A stretch of 64,000 nt of DNA from Panorpa germanica. Lineage: Eukaryota; Arthropoda; Insecta; Mecoptera; Panorpidae. This document shows positions 11,501 to 21,647 of this stretch, piece after piece; positions within the stretch are counted from its first letter, which is position 1; each line of letters opens with the position of its first letter. The position numbers were made by a program, and so were the translations under genes. The notes beneath the pieces are model-generated. The model was not told where the DNA came from. It ran no database searches and worked only from the letters and a program-made list of their open reading frames with translations. The stretch spans positions 25,473,034 through 25,537,033 of the forward strand of contig OY783205.1 in the NCBI GenBank assembly GCA_963678705.1, in the 5' to 3' direction.

Positions 11501-11782
11501 CCTGTAATATCAACTCCCAGACCGCAAACGCTTAAACCTTATGTACCTCTTGTAACACAAACTCCCAGACCGCAAACGAGAATCCCAGTAACAACACAAC
11601 GGCCAACAACGAGGTATGTCCCACCAGTGACGTCACGACCAACGTACGCGCCTACAACGAGGTACGTTCCACCAGTGACGTCAAGACCAACCTACGCGCC
11701 TACAACGATTAAGGTGTCGACACCAGGAGCTCCATATCTGCCACCAGTTGGAGGGAATCAGCCATTTTCTTATGCATTTTAA
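8534..11782 (+). CDS. Secreted proline-rich repeat protein (extracellular matrix/cuticle-like)
   Basis: This is the large coding exon of a secreted protein of about 1080 aa. It starts after an acceptor (TTTCAG at 8528-8533) and opens with KYAILLVALLAFTSVNA, a signal-peptide core lacking only its Met, so a short upstream exon is implied; that exon was not found. The mature part has a unique head (AEEP...RDIS), then modules built from TYKPYVPPVT, QPPVT, RRPEPI and NRPPPP, with seven copies of a GYxYxKPSxPF motif. From about 10310 come 25 tandem 16-residue units of the type KPYVPPVITTPRPQPP, then a Thr/Pro-rich tail. No Rebers-Riddiford or other chitin-binding domain is visible. Tyr/Pro-rich secreted repeats suit a cuticle, chorion or other matrix protein, but that role is inferred. 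The paralogue at 14325 shares the AEE...RDIS head. AATAAA signals lie at 12064-12073. Confidence 0.85.
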   Translation, partial: KYAILLVALLAFTSVNAEEPESIRVNRDISLITLGNSLDSQKYSDDDGYIYAKPSVPFEFPAPTKQPPPPSTYKPYVPPVTQPPVTYRPYVPSVTQPPVTYKPYVPPVTQPPVTEGYQYPKPSNPFVEIRTTQTPQPVTYKPYVPPVTQPPVTRRPEPITYKPYVPPVTQSPVTYKPYVPPVTQPPVTRRPEPITYKPYVPPVTEGYIYPKPSTPFVEIRTTPRPQPVTYKPYVPPVTQSPVTYKPYVPPVTNRPPPPVTYKPYVPPVTQPPVTRRPEPITYKPYVPPVTEGYIYPKPSTPFVEIRTTPRPQPVTYKPYVPPVTQSPVTYKPYVPPVTQPPVTRRPEPITYKPYVPPVTNRPPPPVTYKPYVPPVTQPPVTYKPYEPPVTEGYIYPKPSNPFVEIRTTPRPQPVTYKPYVPPVTRRPEPITYKPYVPPVTQPPVTRRPEPITYKPYVPPVTNRPPPPVTYKPYVPPVTQPPVTYKPYVPPVTEGYIYPKPSNPFVEIRTTQRPQPPVIQTQKPYEPPVIQTPKPYVPPVIQTQRPFIPTVTEGYIYPKPSKPFPEVRPLPPQPKPYIPPVIQTPKPYLPPIITTPRPQPPKPYVPPIITTPRPQPPKPYVPPIITTPRPQPPKPYFPPVISTPRPQPPKPYVPPVISTPRPQPPKPYVPPVITTPRPQPPKPYVPPVITTPRPQPPKPYLPPVISTPRPQPPKPYVPPVITTPRPQPPKPYVPPVITTPRPQPPKPYFPPVISTPRPQPPKPYFPPVISTPRPQPPKPYVPPVITTPRPQPPKPYVPPVITTPRPQPPKPYFPPVISTPRPQPPKPYLPPVISTPRPQPPKPYVPPVITTPRPQPPKPYVPPIITTPRPQPPKPYFPPVISTPRPQPPKPYFPPVISTPRPQPPKPYFPPVISTPRPQPPKPYLPPVISTPRPQPPKPYVPPVITTPRPQPPKPYVPPVITTPRPQPPKPYVPPIITTPRPQPPKPYLPPVISTPRPQTLKPYVPLVTQTPRPQTRIPVTTQRPTTRYVPPVTSRPTYAPTTRYVPPVTSRPTYAPTTIKVSTPGAPYLPPVGGNQPFSYAF
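8725..10030 (+). repeat. Intragenic repeat block: YKPYVPPVT modules
   Basis: Coding tandem repeat in the first half of the proline-rich gene. Larger cassettes of roughly 250 bp, combining RRPEPITYKPYVPPVT, GYIYPKPSxPFVEIRTT and YKPYVPPVTQSPVT pieces, recur with near-identical DNA, for example 9100-9290 and 9346-9540. This indicates recent duplication or unequal exchange. Confidence 0.85.
10310..11560 (+). repeat. 48-bp coding minisatellite, about 25 units, two linked subtypes
   Basis: Units encode KPY(V/F/L)PP(V/I)I(T/S)TPRPQPP. Two DNA subtypes alternate: one reads CCAGTAATTACAACACCC and nearly always goes with Val at position 4; the other reads CCTGTAATATCAACTCCT and goes with Phe or Leu. 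Position-4 residues in order are V V F V V V L V V F F V V F L V V F F F L V V V L. Only the fourth unit breaks the linkage. Confidence 0.9.
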
Positions 11783-12655
11783 ATAAATTAAGAAATTAAT
11801 TGAATCAAATTTTAATACAATAATTTTCTTTGTAACTAGTTGTAACATCCGACAGATGTTGCGGTGTCCAAATTTCAATAAATTTTTACACAATTCAACT
11901 GAAAATAAACAACTGAATCAATTTTTCGCCAGTATTAGCTTGATTTACATTAATTGGTATTTATATAAGAAGATTAAGTAATATATATTTTTATGATACA
12001 CTAATTTACGAAATCTTTTAACGAAAAAATATTGTAAAATAAATGATTGTACTATGTATGATAAATAAATAAAGTTTTTAATAAGATATTGTTTTATTTT
12101 TGTTTAATTGATTACCATCATCCAACATTGCATTTTGGGTAGACAATAATTTTCTTATTTCATCGTGTGATAATAATGGCTGTAAAGGTTTGCAATAATT
12201 AAAATTGTAACGACTTACCTAGACTGATGAAGCAGATGAAATCTGAAAAGACATAAAGAATTATTAGAGTCTTATAAATTCAGTCAATATGTTTAATTTA
12301 ACTAATTCTGTTTATTCTTATTTTTCCTTAATTATCTTAGCATTTTAAAAGGTTAAATCAACAATCTTATTATTGTCTTCAACACAATATGGCACTTTGT
12401 TTTTATTTAATTGCAATTAAAATTAACATATTTATAGAAAAAAAATGACATTTTTATAACTGTTGTTTTTAATAGCTGATAAACATATAATTAAATGAAT
12501 GCATCAGATATACGAGGAATTAGGTAAGGATAATAATCATCACATAGTTTGTAAAAATACTGATTAATTAAATCTAATTAATTAGTCTATCGTTAAATAT
12601 TAAAGTCATACAATAATACAGTAAACAAGGTGTTGTATTAGTTTATAAACACACT
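11783..12655. other. 3' flank of the proline-rich gene and intergenic DNA
   Basis: Contains candidate polyadenylation signals at 11783-11790, about 11876-11881 and 12064-12073. The rest is AT-rich with no coding segment seen. Confidence 0.5.
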
Positions 12656-12949
12656 CGGGATTAGGACCCGGGATTAGGACTCGGGCTTAGGGTCCGGGAT
12701 TAGGACTCGGGATTAGGGTCCGGGATTAGGACTCGGGCTTAGGTCCGGGATTAGGACTCGGGATTAGGACCCGGGATTAGGACTCGGGCTTAGGGTCCGG
12801 GATTAGGACTCGGGATTAGGGTCCGGGATTAGGACTCGGGCTTAGGGTCCGGGATTAGGACTCGGGATTTAGGACCCGGGATTAGGACTCGGGCTTAGGG
12901 TCCGGGATTAGGACTCGGGATTAGGACCCGGGATTAGAATTCGGGATTA
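12656..12949 (+). repeat. 13-bp minisatellite containing TTAGG, 22.5 copies
   Basis: The unit is CGGGATTAGGACT with variants CGGGATTAGGACC, CGGGATTAGGGTC and CGGGCTTAGGGTC. Two units differ in length (12 and 14 bp). Every complete unit but the last carries TTAGG, the common insect telomere word, on the plus strand. Even-numbered units are almost all CGGGATTAGGACT, while odd-numbered ones alternate between GATTAGG and GCTTAGG types, so the array has a 52-bp higher-order period. It is a GC-rich island in AT-rich DNA. It is not a pure telomere repeat. Confidence 0.9.
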
Positions 12950-14123
12950 AATTATGGCAGAGTTCGGTCACAAAGAGCTAATTTTAGACTGCAAAACACG
13001 TTGGAGTGTGAAACATTAGAAATGTATTAAACGGGCTTTGTTAAAATTAAAATTGTCACAAATGTTGGAGTTACCTACCTGACCTTACATAAAGAATGAA
13101 TTTGAACCTGGATTCAACAAGACAAATAGCAAATGAATTGCTGCAAAACAATGAACCAAACATAATTGATCAGCTTGAGCTAAACTTTGCCAGTTGTTTA
13201 CAAAAATGAATTAATTTAATTATGCACCATCGCTGCTAAATAAATAAAAATATTTATTCCCGGTGTCTTATTATTCTTAATTACTCATCCTTATTTCGTG
13301 TGAGTCTTCAATCACTGATTGCAGATATTTTCGTGAGGTCACTGCACAAACGGCAGGGTATCTCAAAAGTAACTTTGAAAATATACATTCATAATGTTAT
13401 TTAAAATATATAATTTTTTAAATATAAAATATTTTATTTTTTATCCAAATTTTGAAATACTTAGTATTTAGGAATATTAGAGCAAATTTAAGATAAAAGA
13501 GGAGTACGTCTTAAGAATCTAAATGCTCTGAAACGATACTTCAACTTTAATATCCACTACTACTTCAATCCAGAGCTATCGACAATTTTTGGCAGTCATC
13601 TAAAATAAAAAATTAAATTTAAAATATTGGTGTCTTTGTCAATAAAATTACGTCTATAACATGTCCTCAAATTAACAATAGTCGGAGACAGGGCTACCAT
13701 TTATCTAACATAATATAACTCTAATAATAACTCCAATTAATCAATCATCTGTATTAATTAAATGAAAAGGTATAGATACTTACGATGAAAACATATCGAA
13801 GTCTTAATTAACCAAACAGTTTTATAATTAGCTTAAAACAACATTAAACTATAATATAATAGGTGCCATCAAAAACAGGTCCACCAACTAATAACAAATT
13901 TATCTAAATACATGTAATTATTATCAAATATTTGCATCTAATTATAATTAATTGTTGACACCTTGTTATTGTAAATGAAATGACATGTTGGATTCTGGAT
14001 ACTATCGTAAATAAATTCAACTTCTGACATCTGACATATGTCTGGCCGGTATTATTCTAGAAGTCACTCAAAATAGCTAATTAATTTTATACCTGGCAAG
14101 GTCATTGATGGACAATATGCGAG
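12950..14123. other. Intergenic DNA between the two proline-rich genes
   Basis: No gene or clear repeat recognised. AT-rich throughout. Confidence 0.5.
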
Positions 14124-14159
14124 TATATATTACTCGATCTTGAAAACTTTATTCAGTCT
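14124..14159 (+). promoter_or_regulatory. Core promoter: TATA box plus TCAGT initiator
   Basis: TATATA at 14124-14129 and the arthropod initiator TTCAGTC with its A at 14155 are about 31 bp apart, the canonical spacing. They sit about 90 bp upstream of the short first exon of the proline-rich gene, so transcription probably starts at about 14155. Confidence 0.7.
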
Positions 14160-14244
14160 GATTGAACATTTGAGAAGGTAATACAGCGAAGATGTCACAC
14201 TAACTACAGTTTCAAAATAGTAGCTTTGAAAAACTTAAAACCTA

Positions 14245-15554
14245 ATGGTAAGTAACATACAAAGATACATAAGGCGCATATTTTCTTATATTTATTATAA
14301 AAATATCTTTCTTTTCCTTTTCAGATGTCCTACATTTATTACATAGTACTTTTTGTACTAGCATATGCTAATGCAGAAGAAGCTTCAATTGCGATAACCA
14401 GGCGTGACATATCTCAGTTACCACTGGATCTACTCTTTGCGCCACCACATTATTCAGATAACAAAGAATTCAACTATATACCACCAAAAACTCCTGTTGT
14501 AGCGGTTAAAACTCTACCACCAGTAATATATCATTCTCCAACACTTCCTCCCCTTCCAAAATTATCAGCAAAACTTCCGAATACGTATCTTTCTCCAATA
14601 ACAAATCGTCAAAAAATTGTAACGAAACCTCCATTAACTTATCTTCCTTCAATAACTTTCCCTCCAACAACAAGTCGTCCCAAAATTGTAACGAAATCAC
14701 CGATAACGTATCTCCCTCCTACGAAACCTCCATTAACGTATCTCCCTCCAATAACCTTTCCCCCAACAACAACTCGTCCGAAAATTGTAACGAAATCTCC
14801 GATAACGTATCTGCCTCCTACTAAACCTTCATTAACTTATCTACCTTCAATAACCTTTCCCCCAACAACAACTCGTCCGAAAATTGTAACGAAATCTCCG
14901 ATAACGTATCTGCCTCCTACTAAACCTTCATTAACTTATCTTCCTTCAATAACCTTTCCCCCAACAACAAGTCGTCCCAAAATTGTAACGAAATCTTCAA
15001 TAACGTATGTACCACCTACTAAACCTCGGTTAACGTATCTTCCTCCAATAACAAATCGTCCCAAAGTTGTAACGAAATCTCCAATAACGTATCTACCTCC
15101 TACGAAACCTTCATTAACGTATCTTCCTTCAATAACTTTCCCCCCAACAACAAGTCGTCCGAAAATTATAACGAAATCTCCAATAACGTATCTGCCTCCT
15201 ACTAAACCTCCATTAACGTATCTTCCTTCAATAACTTTCCCCCCAACAACAAGTCGTCCGAAAATTGTAACGAAATCTCCGATAACGTATCTGCCACCAA
15301 CTAAACCTTCATTAACGTATCTTCCTGCAATAACTTTCAAGCCCCAAACAATTCCGAAAATTGTACCGAATCTACCAACTTTTTATATACCAGTCAAGAG
15401 ACCCACTTTACCTACTTTGCCTCCATTTACTCAACCTTCTTCTACAAAACCAAGTTATCTTCGTACGACGAGACTGCCGATAGCCTATCTTCCAGCTGTA
15501 CAACCGAAGGAGGGTTACAATTACAACAAACCTTCCATTCCATTTCAGTTTTAA
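14245..15554 (+). CDS. Secreted proline/threonine-rich repeat protein, paralogue of the 8534 gene
   Basis: Exon 1 supplies only ATG (14245-14247) before a GTAAGT donor; exon 2 is 14325-15554 after TTTTCAG. Exon 2 also begins with ATG, so initiation could be at either Met. The product, about 410 aa, starts with the signal peptide MSYIYYIVLFVLAYANA. The mature head AEEASIAITRRDIS parallels the upstream gene. Residues about 70-350 are imperfect repeats of TKSPITYLPPTKPSLTYLP and SITFPPTTSRPKIV. The C-terminus ends with GYNYNKPSIPFQF, the same GYxYxKPSxPF motif found seven times in the neighbour. A structural extracellular matrix or cuticle role is inferred from composition; no enzymatic domain is seen. 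AATAAA at 15715-15720. Confidence 0.85.
14600..15340 (+). repeat. Intragenic repeats: KIVTKSPITYLPPTKP / LTYLPSITFPPTT
   Basis: About seven imperfect coding units of roughly 100 bp. Some lack the FPPTT part (for example around 15030-15060, where NRPK follows directly). Reverse-strand open frames across this block are by-products of the repeat. Confidence 0.85.
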
Positions 15555-16993
15555 GTATGTTTGTAACAACAATCTGTAATACATTTGCCACATTTGAATG
15601 TTAGTAATATTTAATGAAATTATGCACTTTAATGGGCGGGTGAAGGAAACATTAATTGTAATAATATAAAACTTAGAAAAATACCTTTTGTACATGTTTT
15701 GTTTTGTTACTTCTAATAAATACATCTAACTAGAAGAAATTGTTTGTCTTATTCCTTTAACGACAACTTATCGGAGACGACCTCCTACTTCATACTGTCA
15801 GTTTTGTAGTACTTAAATTGCATCGAATAAATAAATTTCACTTACAAAAATAGGTAAAAGTAGTAGTTTATTAAAAAGCGCAATTACACCAAAATTAGTC
15901 GGTAAAAAACTTTCTCAGAAAGTGCCGACCAAATGTTTTTAAATTAAGATCAGTTACTTATCTTTTAACCCACTTTAACTGTTGGGTTATTTTTTTAACA
16001 GTAGAATAAAATCATGGCGTTAATTTTTAATGGTTTTATAATTAATGAAACGGTTCAGCGCGTAAGTAGAATTATAATAATCTTTGGGGAGCAGGGCGTG
16101 CTGTGCTGATGCTCCTCTTCTTAGAGTTCCTGCTAGTAGAATACTACTAAGTAGTAACACTAGTGCTAACACTTCGGAGGCGGGGAAGAAGGAATCGTAT
16201 ATTTATTATTGCCTAGAAAATTTAAAGACTTCTTTCAAACAACAAATTCGCTCATATAAACGTATCAAAATATAAGGCGGGAATCCGTCGTTAAAAATAG
16301 GCCAACAGTGCATTTTTACAGGAATATGTTTGTTTCATTATGTAAGTATATCATAGCTGGATTTATATTTAAATTTTAAGGGTGTACAGCGCTTCTAATC
16401 GGCGGCCATCTTGTAAATAAAGCAGTAATCAGTTTTTTTGTTTATCTTGTAAACTGTACATCTCACAAAAATTTTCTAAAGTGCTTTTTGTAGATAATAA
16501 TATTATTTACAATTTCTAATAAATACTTTTTCTTGTAATTCTTACAATAAAGAAGTTATAACATATTAATCTACAAGAAAGAACACCATCAAACTTTTGT
16601 AGGAAAAAAATGACTCCATCTATATTTTGAAGATGAGTCGTCGAATTATTTTAAAGGTCGGTAGTCACAAGGCTGTGATCTTCTATATTATCTAGCTACA
16701 ATTTCTACCAACCACCAAATTACTGTATAACAAAGTCCTCCGATTCATTTTTAATCGTAGTCACTTATAATAAGTTGATATGTATCACAGAATAACAGAT
16801 GTAGGTACAGGCAGTTTAATTGTCACGCTTGGTGCCTATGGGTGTTGAAAAGATTAGCAAAGATGTAAAGCAAACAAACTCAGTATTTCATTCCCACTAT
16901 GTACTCGTATGGTGAAACACAAGAAGAAAAATCATTTTAAAAATATTTTTTGAAGTTTTAACAGACAAAAAGTGATGTGCATTGGTTTTTATA
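15555..16993. other. Intergenic DNA, nothing firm
   Basis: Contains the 3' UTR of the preceding gene and AT-rich DNA. A GC-richer patch at 16080-16200 opens a 63-codon frame but has no start, splice or family support. A TCAGT at 16880-16884 is a weak initiator candidate for the next gene. Confidence 0.4.
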
Positions 16994-19841
16994 ATGTCGG
17001 CGTTGCAGCAGAAAACAACGAAAAGTAGTTGGTCCTCACAGTTTGGATTATATAGATACAGAAGTCCAGAAATCGTAAAGGATAATATAGATAAGAATAG
17101 AAGAACGAAAAGTAACCTTGTTGTTGCTACGTTCATAATGTTGGCAATTCTGGTGCTTGTGGTAAGTGTAGTTCTTTTCTTGATTTAGTTTCTCAAGTGT
17201 TCTGGTGATTTTAACAACCTTAATTATATTGCATATAACTTACAATTATTAATTTAATGTGTGTGTCGTTAGACTTTACATTCTTTCAATATTAAATCAC
17301 GTAATTACATCTCATTGCTAACCTAAACTTAAAATTATTCTAACATTTTTAATAATTCCAACAGCAATGTTTGAATTTTATACTCTTGTTCCTATATTTT
17401 CTTGCTCCTAACTCCTCATTGTTTCTCTACCTTTACTATTTCTTCTTGACTCTCTTCCTTTACTATTTTATTATTGTCTCTATCTCCGTCATCTACCTCT
17501 TGTCCTTATCTCCTTTCCGTAAATCCCCTATTTTTCTGAACTGAAGTTTAACTGTTTACTCGCTACTTCTCTCTTTCTCCTGCTTCCCTTCACTGCCTCT
17601 TTTAGTACTTCCTCTCTCTTCATGTTCCCCATGCAACACAGATACGAGATTATTTATTGTCCTGTTTTCTTTCCTTTTTTCTATTTCCGCCATCCACCTC
17701 TTTCCTTCACTGCCTCCCTTTAATAGCCTAATATTCATCTCGATCACTACTTTTTCCTGACAATCAAACTTAATGTGCTCCAGTGTCGTCGGAACTTACA
17801 TTACAAGGTTTGTTAAACATTATTGTCAAAAGTCAACTCGATGTGTTAATTATGTACTAATTAAAAATTTAAGCAATGTATAGTTGACAATAGAATTCTT
17901 AAAAATGCAATAAAATTCATTTTATGTAAATATGGTTATTTATTCAAAATCTATATAATAAAACTCATTTTGTCAGATAAATGGTTCATAAAAATCTGGA
18001 TTCCTAAAACTAAACGTGTTTTTAATTATATCTATTATTCTAATGGTCCCTAATAAATATAAATAACAAATAAAGACCACGTCCTCTGGTATCCTGGTTC
18101 AAAAATATCCAAACGTAATTTTTATTTAAAAAATTAATATATATCTCAACCTTATTACTTTTATTTATTGTACCAGGTGTGGCTTATGATCAATGGATCG
18201 TCTGGTGACGTCATAATGACCTTGAAAGATGACCTTTACGAATCAGAGGAGTTCAACAACACGCAGGAGCCTCCTAAAGCTGAGTCGTCAATAACGACAA
18301 CAGAGGTAGCAACAAGTCTCCCGGAAATCTTTGAAAATCAAACGGAAACTGTCCCAGGTGATGTTGGAAATGAAACAATAATCCAACCACCTGAGAAACT
18401 ACTAGGAAATCCAAGTACGTATCTTCTCCCACCACCACCAAGTTTTTACAAACAAGAAAATAGGAGGGTCATGTCAATAGACCCTAAGTTAATAAATCCA
18501 CGACCTTTTAACTTTGATATAAGAGGTCCAGTACCTGCAGCGTTTCAAAAATCTAACGGAACTTATGGAAGTATTAATAACATACAAGATATTATTAGCC
18601 ATCTAGTAGGAAATAGCAGTACTAAAGTAGATCAACAACAATCAGGTACACACCGAAATACCAGGTATAAGTTTAGCGGAGTTTACCTCCATCCCAGGTT
18701 GAAGAAATATGACGTGTTTGACAGGAATCAAGGACAAATTTATAACAATGATAATAGTTATAATGAATATCGCAATTACCAACATGATCCTTTCTACGCT
18801 TTCAAACCTGGCTCTCCGAGTGACGTGAATTTACTTGCTGTTAATAAATTTAGGTTTGCGCCACATTATTACGGGAATAGGTTGCCTGTGATGAAGAAAC
18901 AACCTCAAAATAATCACAATTCGCAGATACATGGTAGTCCTCTGCTATCTCCTGAGTTTTATAATTTGAACTCGGGGATTTTGAGCAACCATTTTAGCGA
19001 TAGGGAGAAAGTTCACCAACATGGCGTAACAACAACAACAACCGAGGATAAAAGAAAAAATAAACCATTTAGCTTGATGTTGGATATTTATCCAATGATC
19101 CATGAAGATGAGGACGAATCTACACCTTCTCCAAAACGACCGAAACCGAAGAAACCTAAACGACCAAACAATGGAGGACAAATGATAAACCCGTTGTTGC
19201 ATTACCCACAATATTACAACGCTCCTCAACAAATTCCTGAAAATTATTATTTTCACAACCTAAATCAACCATATTTACAAAATCAATATCAGAATGAGTA
19301 TTACAATAATTATTACAGGAATAGATATTTCCAAAATAATGAATTCTTAAATTACGGAAAACCGTACTATGTTAATAAGGATGGTGACAGTAAAATACTG
19401 AAGGATTTCCACAGCGTTGCAGATGGATTGGAGAAGAACCAACCCAGTCAAATGATAGTGCATTTAAATTTATACCCGAAGAAGAAAATTGTTAAAACTA
19501 AGCATAGAGCAATTGAAATATTGAACAGAAATATTGACCTGGAAGATGAGGATAGAATTGAAGCTACAACTGATCAAGATCAAGAAGAAAGTAACGATTA
19601 CAATATCACAGACGTCCCTGAGGAAATAAACATTGAAAGGAATATAAGAAATGGTGAAATTACAACAGAAGCAACAGAAATTGAAGAAGAAACAACCAGT
19701 GAACCAGATGTGACAATATCTAAAGCTTCAGAAGTGCCCGTTATCATACTGACTGAAAAAGAATTTAACGATTTAACTAATAATAATTTAACCAATTTGA
19801 TTGATCATGTACATTTGAAGAATATATCAAATAGTGAATAA
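16994..19841 (+). CDS. Type II single-pass membrane protein, 610 aa, unknown family
   Basis: Two coding exons joined in phase 0: 16994-17161 (56 aa, donor GTAAGT) and 18177-19841 (acceptor TACCAG). The junction falls inside the membrane segment, which runs from about residue 41 to 60 (LVVATFIMLAILVLV continued by VWLMI). The first 40 residues are basic (KNRRTK just before the membrane) and there is no signal peptide, so the N-terminus should be cytoplasmic and about 550 residues outside. The outer part is Asn/Tyr/Pro-rich with many N-x-S/T sites (NGSS, NNTQ, NQTE, NSST, NLTN), a Lys/Pro stretch (KRPKPKKPKRPNN) and an acidic, Thr-rich C-terminus. No conserved domain is recognised. AATAAA at 20007-20012. 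Confidence 0.75.
17258..17795 (-). mobile_element. Degraded non-LTR retrotransposon 3' end (copy E4), in an intron
   Basis: Lies within the intron of the type II membrane protein gene. It shares about 120 bp at 17270-17390 with the reversed 31960-32085 segment and over 200 bp at 17420-17628 with copy E1. The minus strand at 17556-17747 reads LLKGGSEGKRWMAEIEKRKE, close to the LINE tail in E2. Truncated at both ends. Confidence 0.55.
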
Positions 19842-20906
19842 TTTTTTTAGGTTAAATCGTTCAACCCCTAATATAAATCAATTTGTTTTCATAGGTGTTA
19901 ATTGTGTTGCCTACTTTAAATCGAAAGGCGTTGGTAATTGTTAGATACGTATTTAATTAAATGAATGTTGTTATTAATTATTAGTATAAATTATTTAATA
20001 AGTATAAATAAATAATATTAAAACAAAAATTAAGTGCTTATAATTTGCAATCTTTATTTAAATAAATTAAAAAATCGACTCTTCTATATTTTAAACAAAG
20101 AATAATAAATGTGCAAAAGATACAAAGAAAGGGATGTTAGAAGATGGATAATGGATAAGACGGAATAATGTTGTTAAGTACGCAACGATGGAAAAGTTTG
20201 GAAAAACTAAGAAATATAAAAATTATAAATTGTAAAAATTATGTATTTTGTAAGTGCTAATAACTATCAAAAGTTGATGCACTCAAATAAAAATTTAAAA
20301 AAGATTTGTCAATATACTGAATGGACGATAGCTTCTAATTGAAATAATATGGTTATCCCTCCCTCCCCCTCCACGACCACCAATATTCTCTTAACAATGT
20401 TGAAAGGACAACCACTTTCCTTTCTAATAATAACACTACTGACTCAGGCGCAGCAAAACGTACTCAAAAATAACACCAGAAAAAATGAAATAGCCTAAAC
20501 TAGTAATTATCTATTGTTATATTTAAGGAACAATAAAATTACGTAAGTGTTACATATATGATTTGAGAGCTATCTCTTAAAACGATAATTATAAGGTTAG
20601 AAACCATAAAATTAAATTACGAACTATCACGAAATAAATCTGGAAATCTTTATATAAAAAAATATTAAAATAATAATTGATAGCAAATAATTTATTTGAT
20701 AAATTGATCTCAAAAACTTCTAGCTAAGTAAGTTTATTAATAAAATATTCAACTTTACGTTGACTACCTACATAAATAAAGTATCACATACTTAGTAAGG
20801 CAAGTATATAATCTCTTTTGTTTCTCATGCAAATGGTTCGAACTTATAGTCTCGAATACGAGACGGTCAAACATCTTCAAATTATCAGAATAATAATATC
20901 GTTTAT
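19842..20906. other. Intergenic AT-rich DNA
   Basis: 3' UTR of the preceding gene followed by DNA without recognised genes. Sequence at about 20250-20300 is the reverse complement of about 190-235 at the window start, an unassigned short dispersed repeat. Confidence 0.45.
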
Positions 20907-21528
20907 AATGGGCTTGTGTCCTATGTCTTAATATCTATAAAAGTGTACTATATATTGATAAAGTTGGTTACTAGAACCTCAAATGTTCAATTATTTTTTA
21001 ATAACTCCTTATATGTTAGGAGATATTAACAATTAAAAAAGTCATTTTGTCTCTTTAATTATTAAAGGGATTCAACGTTGTACACATTCCAAATGCATGT
21101 GACATCACAACCGCTGCCAACCTTACAGATCATAAAGCTCTGCTATTTGTATTTATATATCAAATATTATTTACAGCTATTTCAAGGAACAATAAAATTT
21201 CAATATTATATCTGCTTTAGCAGGGTTAAATAAAATAAAAACTTCGTATTCTTTGACTTGACTAGATTATTTTGACTACCAACAGCTACAAAACATTACC
21301 ACAGCACTGATCTACTCAACAAATAACTGACGTTAAAATGCATTTCACGTCATACAAATATGGCCGACTATTTCTAGCGCTAAAACTACAATTCAAATTT
21401 TTAATTGCTATATCTCCGTCAACATTTAGATATTTAATAAAATAGACACGCCAATACGCATTTATTAACATCAATTTCAATCAACAATTGAAAAATCAAC
21501 CACTAAAAAATGAGGACACAAGCCCATT
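20907..21528 (+). mobile_element. MITE family A, full copy 1 (622 bp)
   Basis: Begins AATGGGCTTGTGTCCT and ends with the exact inverse, AGGACACAAGCCCATT. The interior is the same as copies at 48441 and 58977 (inverted) and the partial copy at 47480, at high identity. No coding capacity. The target duplication is not clear. Confidence 0.75.
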
Positions 21529-21574
21529 GTAAAAAAAAGTTTACACCGAAATTTTTCTCAAGTAGAACCCGCAA

Positions 21575-21647
21575 AACATAAAACGTTACCTTATGTATTA
21601 TTTAACGTAATATTTTTTACGTAACGTTATGTTTTATTATTTACTAA
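21575..21647. repeat. Short hairpin-forming inverted repeat
   Basis: AAAACATAAAACGTTAC near 21577 pairs with GTAACGTTATGTTTTATT near 21630, flanking an AT-rich loop with its own TTTAACGTAA. Origin unknown; possibly a very short MITE. Confidence 0.45.

Noticed and set aside
12656-12949. Possible CRISPR-like array or true telomere
   Set aside because: The units are contiguous 13-mers without spacers in a eukaryotic genome, and the unit is not pure TTAGG.
16084-16275. 63-codon open frame in a GC-richer patch
   Set aside because: No ATG in suitable context, no splice sites matching a neighbour and no recognisable motif.
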